Shown piece by piece: positions 7,750 through 10,395 of a stretch of DNA of 10,395 nt. The notes beneath the pieces were generated by a model. That model was not told the DNA's origin, did not search any database, and saw only the letters and a program-made list of their open reading frames with translations. The stretch is taken from positions 1-10,395 of the forward strand of contig JAGOBX010000085.1 in assembly GCA_017999075.1 (NCBI GenBank). The letters run 5' to 3'. How positions within the stretch are numbered: the first letter of the stretch is position 1; each line of letters starts with the position of its first letter. The position numbers were made by a program, and so were the translations under genes. Origin of the DNA: JAGOBX01 sp017999075 [NCBI: Candidatus Babelota bacterium]. GTDB taxonomy: Bacteria; JAGOBX01.

Positions 7750-9528
7750 ATGTATGTTAATGATGCTTTAAATGATAAGCGGATATTGATTTTGATGCCG
7801 AATAAATCAATATCTAATTATGTGAATGGATTATTGTCGGATTTTAAAGGACAATTGAAAATATCTGAAATCGGAGCTAATCTGATTCAAGAAATTGATG
7901 AGTTTAAACCGAACTGCATAATAACTTATCCTCAATTAAAATTTGATAAAAAAGATATCTATTCTATAGTTCGTAACGAAACGATATTTTGTGAAGCTTC
8001 GATTTTATTCGTGTCTTTTGATACAGTTCCTTTCAATTATCTTGAACTTGATAAAAGTATATCTTATCTAAAACTTCCTGTTAATAAAGAACAGTTTATT
8101 ATTGAAATAGATAAACTTATATTCAAAAGGAAATTTGTTTTAATGGTTGACGATAGTATATTAATACATAAGCTTTTATCGCAGGTGTTGAAAGAAAATA
8201 ATTATGGAGTCCTTGAAGCTTTTAATGGAAAAGAAGCAATCGAAATATTAAAAACATCCAAACCTGATATTATAATAACTGATATAGAAATGCCTGAAAT
8301 GAATGGTTATGATTTTTGTAAAGCTGTTAAACAGAATTCTGAAACCGAACATTTGCCTGTAATAATTTTGTCTTCTTTGAAAGGAGGCATCGATATAGAC
8401 AGAGGGTTTGATGCTGGTGCAAATGATTATCTCACTAAACCTATAGATAATGAAGAATTGCTTAACCGTTTGACAAATCTTCTATCAACCTCAAAAACTT
8501 TCATACGTGAAAAAATACTCGTTGTTGACGATAGTAAATTGATCAGAAATATGATGATTCAGGGATTTGAACAGCAGGGGTTCAGAGTGGCGTTTGGAGT
8601 TAATGGAGAAGATGGGATTAAAGTAGCGGAAGAATTTGAACCTGATTTAATCACCACTGATTATGATATGCCTGTTTTAGACGGATGGGGTTTTTGCCAG
8701 GCTCTCAGAAAAGATAAAAGATTTAAAAACATCCCTGTAATTATGCTTACTTCTCGTGATTCAAAGTCTGATAAAGCCAAATCAGCAGGAACAGGAGTTA
8801 AAGCGTATTTGACCAAACCGTTTACTGTAGATAAATTAATATCTATAGTGGAAAGAACTCTTGCAGAAAAAAGAATGGAACGTGAACGCGAAGTTTTGAA
8901 ATTGTATATTTCTGACTCTGCAATGGATGCTGTAATGAATGCGTCCAGTCAAAAAAAAGTTTCTTCGAAAACCCGCGCTAAAAAAATATTCGGAACAGTT
9001 ATTTTTACGGATTTGAAATCTTTTACTCCAACCTGTGAATCATTAACACCTAAACAGATAATGGAATTGCTGAACGATTATTTTGACGTTATGTGCGCGA
9101 TTCTTAAGAAGCATGACGCAGTTATTGATAAATTTATAGGAGATGCTATAATGGCGCTCTGCAGAAATGGAGAAGAAGGGGCTTATAATGCTGTTGCCGC
9201 AGGTTTGGAAATGGTGCAGGCTATACCTGATTTTAATAAAGAACGCTCCACCCCGCTTCATATGAGGGTAGGAATTAATTCGGGAAATGTTTTTTGCGGC
9301 GACTTAGGCAGTAAACATCATCGCCTTGACTTTACCGTTATAGGAGATAATGTTAATATTGCTCAACGGCTTGAAAGTAACTGTCCTGTTGACGGAGTGC
9401 TAATAAGCGAATCTACATATCAGCTTGTAAAAAAATATGTGGACGTTGAAGATATAGGACCTATTGCTCTTAAAGGTAAAAAAGATAAACTCAACGCTTA
9501 TAGTGTTTTGAATGTAAAATCAAAGTAA
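7750..9528 (+). CDS. Triple-receiver (one degenerate) response regulator with class III adenylate cyclase output
   Basis: Predicted cytoplasmic cAMP-producing response regulator. Residues 9-125 fold like a receiver but lack all key residues: P17-N18 instead of the acidic pair, Y60 instead of the acceptor Asp, and L109 where Lys should be. Receiver 2 (about 128-245) has D134, D135, acceptor D178, S208 and K230. Receiver 3 (about 254-370) has D260, D261, D304, T334 and K356. A charged helix about 370-405 leads into a class III cyclase domain at about 410-588. Metal-binding aspartates are D421 (FTDLKSFT) and D465 (DKFIGDA). The base-selecting pair K461 and T529 points to ATP in the class IIIb manner, and the transition-state residues N536 and R540 are in VNIAQR. 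All catalytic positions are present. It begins 67 bp after cheA, suggesting it is the phosphorylation target of that kinase. The arrangement parallels PleD (receiver-receiver-GGDEF) with a different output domain. Guanylate cyclase activity is less likely given Lys/Thr. Confidence 0.94.
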   Translation: MYVNDALNDKRILILMPNKSISNYVNGLLSDFKGQLKISEIGANLIQEIDEFKPNCIITYPQLKFDKKDIYSIVRNETIFCEASILFVSFDTVPFNYLELDKSISYLKLPVNKEQFIIEIDKLIFKRKFVLMVDDSILIHKLLSQVLKENNYGVLEAFNGKEAIEILKTSKPDIIITDIEMPEMNGYDFCKAVKQNSETEHLPVIILSSLKGGIDIDRGFDAGANDYLTKPIDNEELLNRLTNLLSTSKTFIREKILVVDDSKLIRNMMIQGFEQQGFRVAFGVNGEDGIKVAEEFEPDLITTDYDMPVLDGWGFCQALRKDKRFKNIPVIMLTSRDSKSDKAKSAGTGVKAYLTKPFTVDKLISIVERTLAEKRMEREREVLKLYISDSAMDAVMNASSQKKVSSKTRAKKIFGTVIFTDLKSFTPTCESLTPKQIMELLNDYFDVMCAILKKHDAVIDKFIGDAIMALCRNGEEGAYNAVAAGLEMVQAIPDFNKERSTPLHMRVGINSGNVFCGDLGSKHHRLDFTVIGDNVNIAQRLESNCPVDGVLISESTYQLVKKYVDVEDIGPIALKGKKDKLNAYSVLNVKSK

Positions 9529-9646
9529 TAAGATAAAAATATCCCTGACAATATTAAAATCATATTGATGGCTATTTCTACTTCCATAAAATTTTTTTGT
9601 GTAAATTTCGGAAAAACAACGGAATTTTTTAGTCGCTTGATATAAA

Positions 9647-10111
9647 TTATTCTTCCCAGAAAAGTATTCTGTTACAGCTGTCGCAAGGAAAAATTTTGTT
9701 TTCTTTCCTTATTTCATTGACAGTCTGCGGAGGAATATCTATATTGCAGGAAGAACATGTAGTTCCTGTTATTTTAGCTAAAACAGGAGTTTTTTTTGCA
9801 TTATAAATTTTATTATATATCTGCTGAGTACGCGGTTTAAGTTTTGAAAACATCTCATTTTTTTTATTTAACAATATTTTTATGTTTTCAGATACGGAAT
9901 CCATATAAGAATCAATTTCTTTTATAAGGACATCCATTTGAGATTCAAATTGATTTACTTTTTCCTGAAGAGCTGGAATTTTCTGATTTAGTTTTTCAAG
10001 GTCTTCCATTATGGTCAACTGTTTAGTTTCATTTTCGGATATGTTATTTTGGAATGTTTTTATTTCTGATTTTAAAGCGTCAAATTCTCTTTGTGATTTA
10101 ACGCCGAACAT
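9647..10111 (-). CDS. C-terminal part of a CT398/HP0958-type coiled-coil zinc-ribbon protein
   Basis: A long coiled coil of about 100 residues is followed by a C4 zinc ribbon at about 115-152, with cysteines C119, C122, C143 and C146 (CSSC, CDSC) and the family ending CNRILFWEE. The motif QREFDALKSEI near residue 7 matches the conserved EYxAL-xEI segment that lies about 80-90 residues into members of this family (usual length about 240). The ATG at 10111 therefore probably is not the original start. Family members include Chlamydia CT398 and Helicobacter HP0958/FlgZ, which bind RpoN and affect flagellar or secretion genes; many others have no known role. The gene converges on the chemosensory cluster, with a 118-bp gap between the two stop codons, so it is not in the same operon. 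The zinc-ribbon identity is strong; the functional role here is unknown. Confidence 0.8.
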   Translation of the reverse strand: MFGVKSQREFDALKSEIKTFQNNISENETKQLTIMEDLEKLNQKIPALQEKVNQFESQMDVLIKEIDSYMDSVSENIKILLNKKNEMFSKLKPRTQQIYNKIYNAKKTPVLAKITGTTCSSCNIDIPPQTVNEIRKENKIFPCDSCNRILFWEE

Positions 10112-10395
10112 TTTATTGCGGGAATTTTCTATTTTTTTTGTTAAATCTAAATTAGATTCTTCTATTTTTTTTATTTCATTGTTGATATTTGCTATTTGAC
10201 CCGTAATCGAGTCATATTCTGTTTTTATTTTATCGTATTCTGTTTTTATTTTGTCATATCCGTCTTTTTTTTTTTTTTTTTCTTTTTTAAAATAATTTAA
10301 ATTATCTTCAATTTTTTTAATTTTTTTTTATAAAATTATTTTTTTCTTTAAACTTTCTTTTTTATTATTATCTTCTAAATTTAATAAATGAAATG
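10112..10395 (-). pseudogene. Upstream coding remnant of the zinc-ribbon gene, interrupted by an in-frame TAA
   Basis: The same reading frame continues upstream of the ATG at 10111, with coiled-coil sequence (for example KKIEENS-like and KIKTEYD heptads) as far as 10327. There a TAA (10328-10330 read on the - strand) stops it. Beyond the stop the same frame is open again to the window end, reading LLNLEDNNKKES, typical of the N-terminal coiled coil of this family. The other two - strand frames have stops near 10336 and 10362. No ATG, GTG or TTG occurs in frame between 10111 and the TAA. The stop sits beside a run of nine T (10321-10329), and a run of 17 T lies at 10265-10281. This could be a real nonsense mutation or an error in low-complexity sequence at a contig end. 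Confidence 0.55.
10212..10259 (-). repeat. Two tandem 21-bp repeats encoding coiled-coil heptads
   Basis: Two adjacent 21-bp copies (10212-10232 and 10233-10253) differ at two positions, and a partial third copy follows. On the - strand each encodes the heptad YDKIKTE, so the unit length equals one turn of the coiled-coil repeat and preserves frame. It lies within the upstream part of the zinc-ribbon gene. Confidence 0.8.

Noticed and set aside
9603-9630. Possible terminator hairpin between the convergent cyclase and zinc-ribbon genes (AAATTTCGG, loop, CGGAATTTTTT)
   Set aside because: The nine-pair stem needs two mismatches and is mostly A-T pairs. The T run makes it look like a terminator, but T runs are everywhere in this region. 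A bidirectional terminator would make sense here, but I cannot support this one.
10011-10199. A 62-codon + strand open frame over the zinc-ribbon gene
   Set aside because: The opposite strand encodes the conserved coiled coil with the EFDALKSEI motif here. The + strand product is a low-complexity shadow.

Overview
This is an AT-rich bacterial segment (visibly well under 40% G+C) holding one co-directional chemosensory gene cluster on the + strand and, facing it, the end of one unrelated-looking gene on the - strand. The lineage cannot be fixed from the sequence. Nothing in it looks plasmid- or phage-borne, and I see no tRNA, rRNA, CRISPR array or insertion sequence. The periplasmic-sensor chemoreceptor and the zinc-ribbon/coiled-coil protein would fit a low-GC Gram-negative lineage such as a spirochaete or an elusimicrobial-type bacterium, but that is only a guess.

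Layout. 2-2434: a chemoreceptor cut by the window edge. It has the end of a dCACHE-like sensor, one membrane helix, a canonical HAMP, then eight further HAMP-like units, five of them at an exact 120-bp spacing, and a canonical methyl-accepting signalling hairpin. 2455-2973: CheW. 3124-4362: a CheR methyltransferase fused to a C-terminal STAS-like domain. 4359-7682: a very large CheA (1107 residues). It has a decayed Hpt-like module at the N-terminus, a true Hpt with His296, a Pro/Gln-rich linker in place of P2, a P3 with a long insertion, P4, P5 and a C-terminal receiver. 7750-9528: a response regulator with a decayed receiver, two intact receivers and a class III adenylate cyclase domain with all catalytic residues. 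9647-10111 (-): the C-terminal part of a CT398/HP0958-type coiled-coil zinc-ribbon protein. Its upstream coding frame continues to the window end but is broken by a TAA inside poly-A/T tracts.

How the genes fit together (inference). The five + strand genes are closely spaced and look like one operon encoding a full input-to-output path: receptor array (MCP, CheW), adaptation enzyme (CheR-STAS), kinase with its own receiver (CheA-REC), and a receiver-controlled nucleotide cyclase as output. There is no stand-alone CheY, CheB, CheC, CheD or CheZ in the window. The most economical reading is a chemosensory system whose output is cAMP rather than, or besides, flagellar switching. The individual families are well known. 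The unusual parts are the direct coupling to a triple-receiver cyclase, the CheR-STAS fusion, the regular poly-HAMP tower, and the extra modules in CheA.
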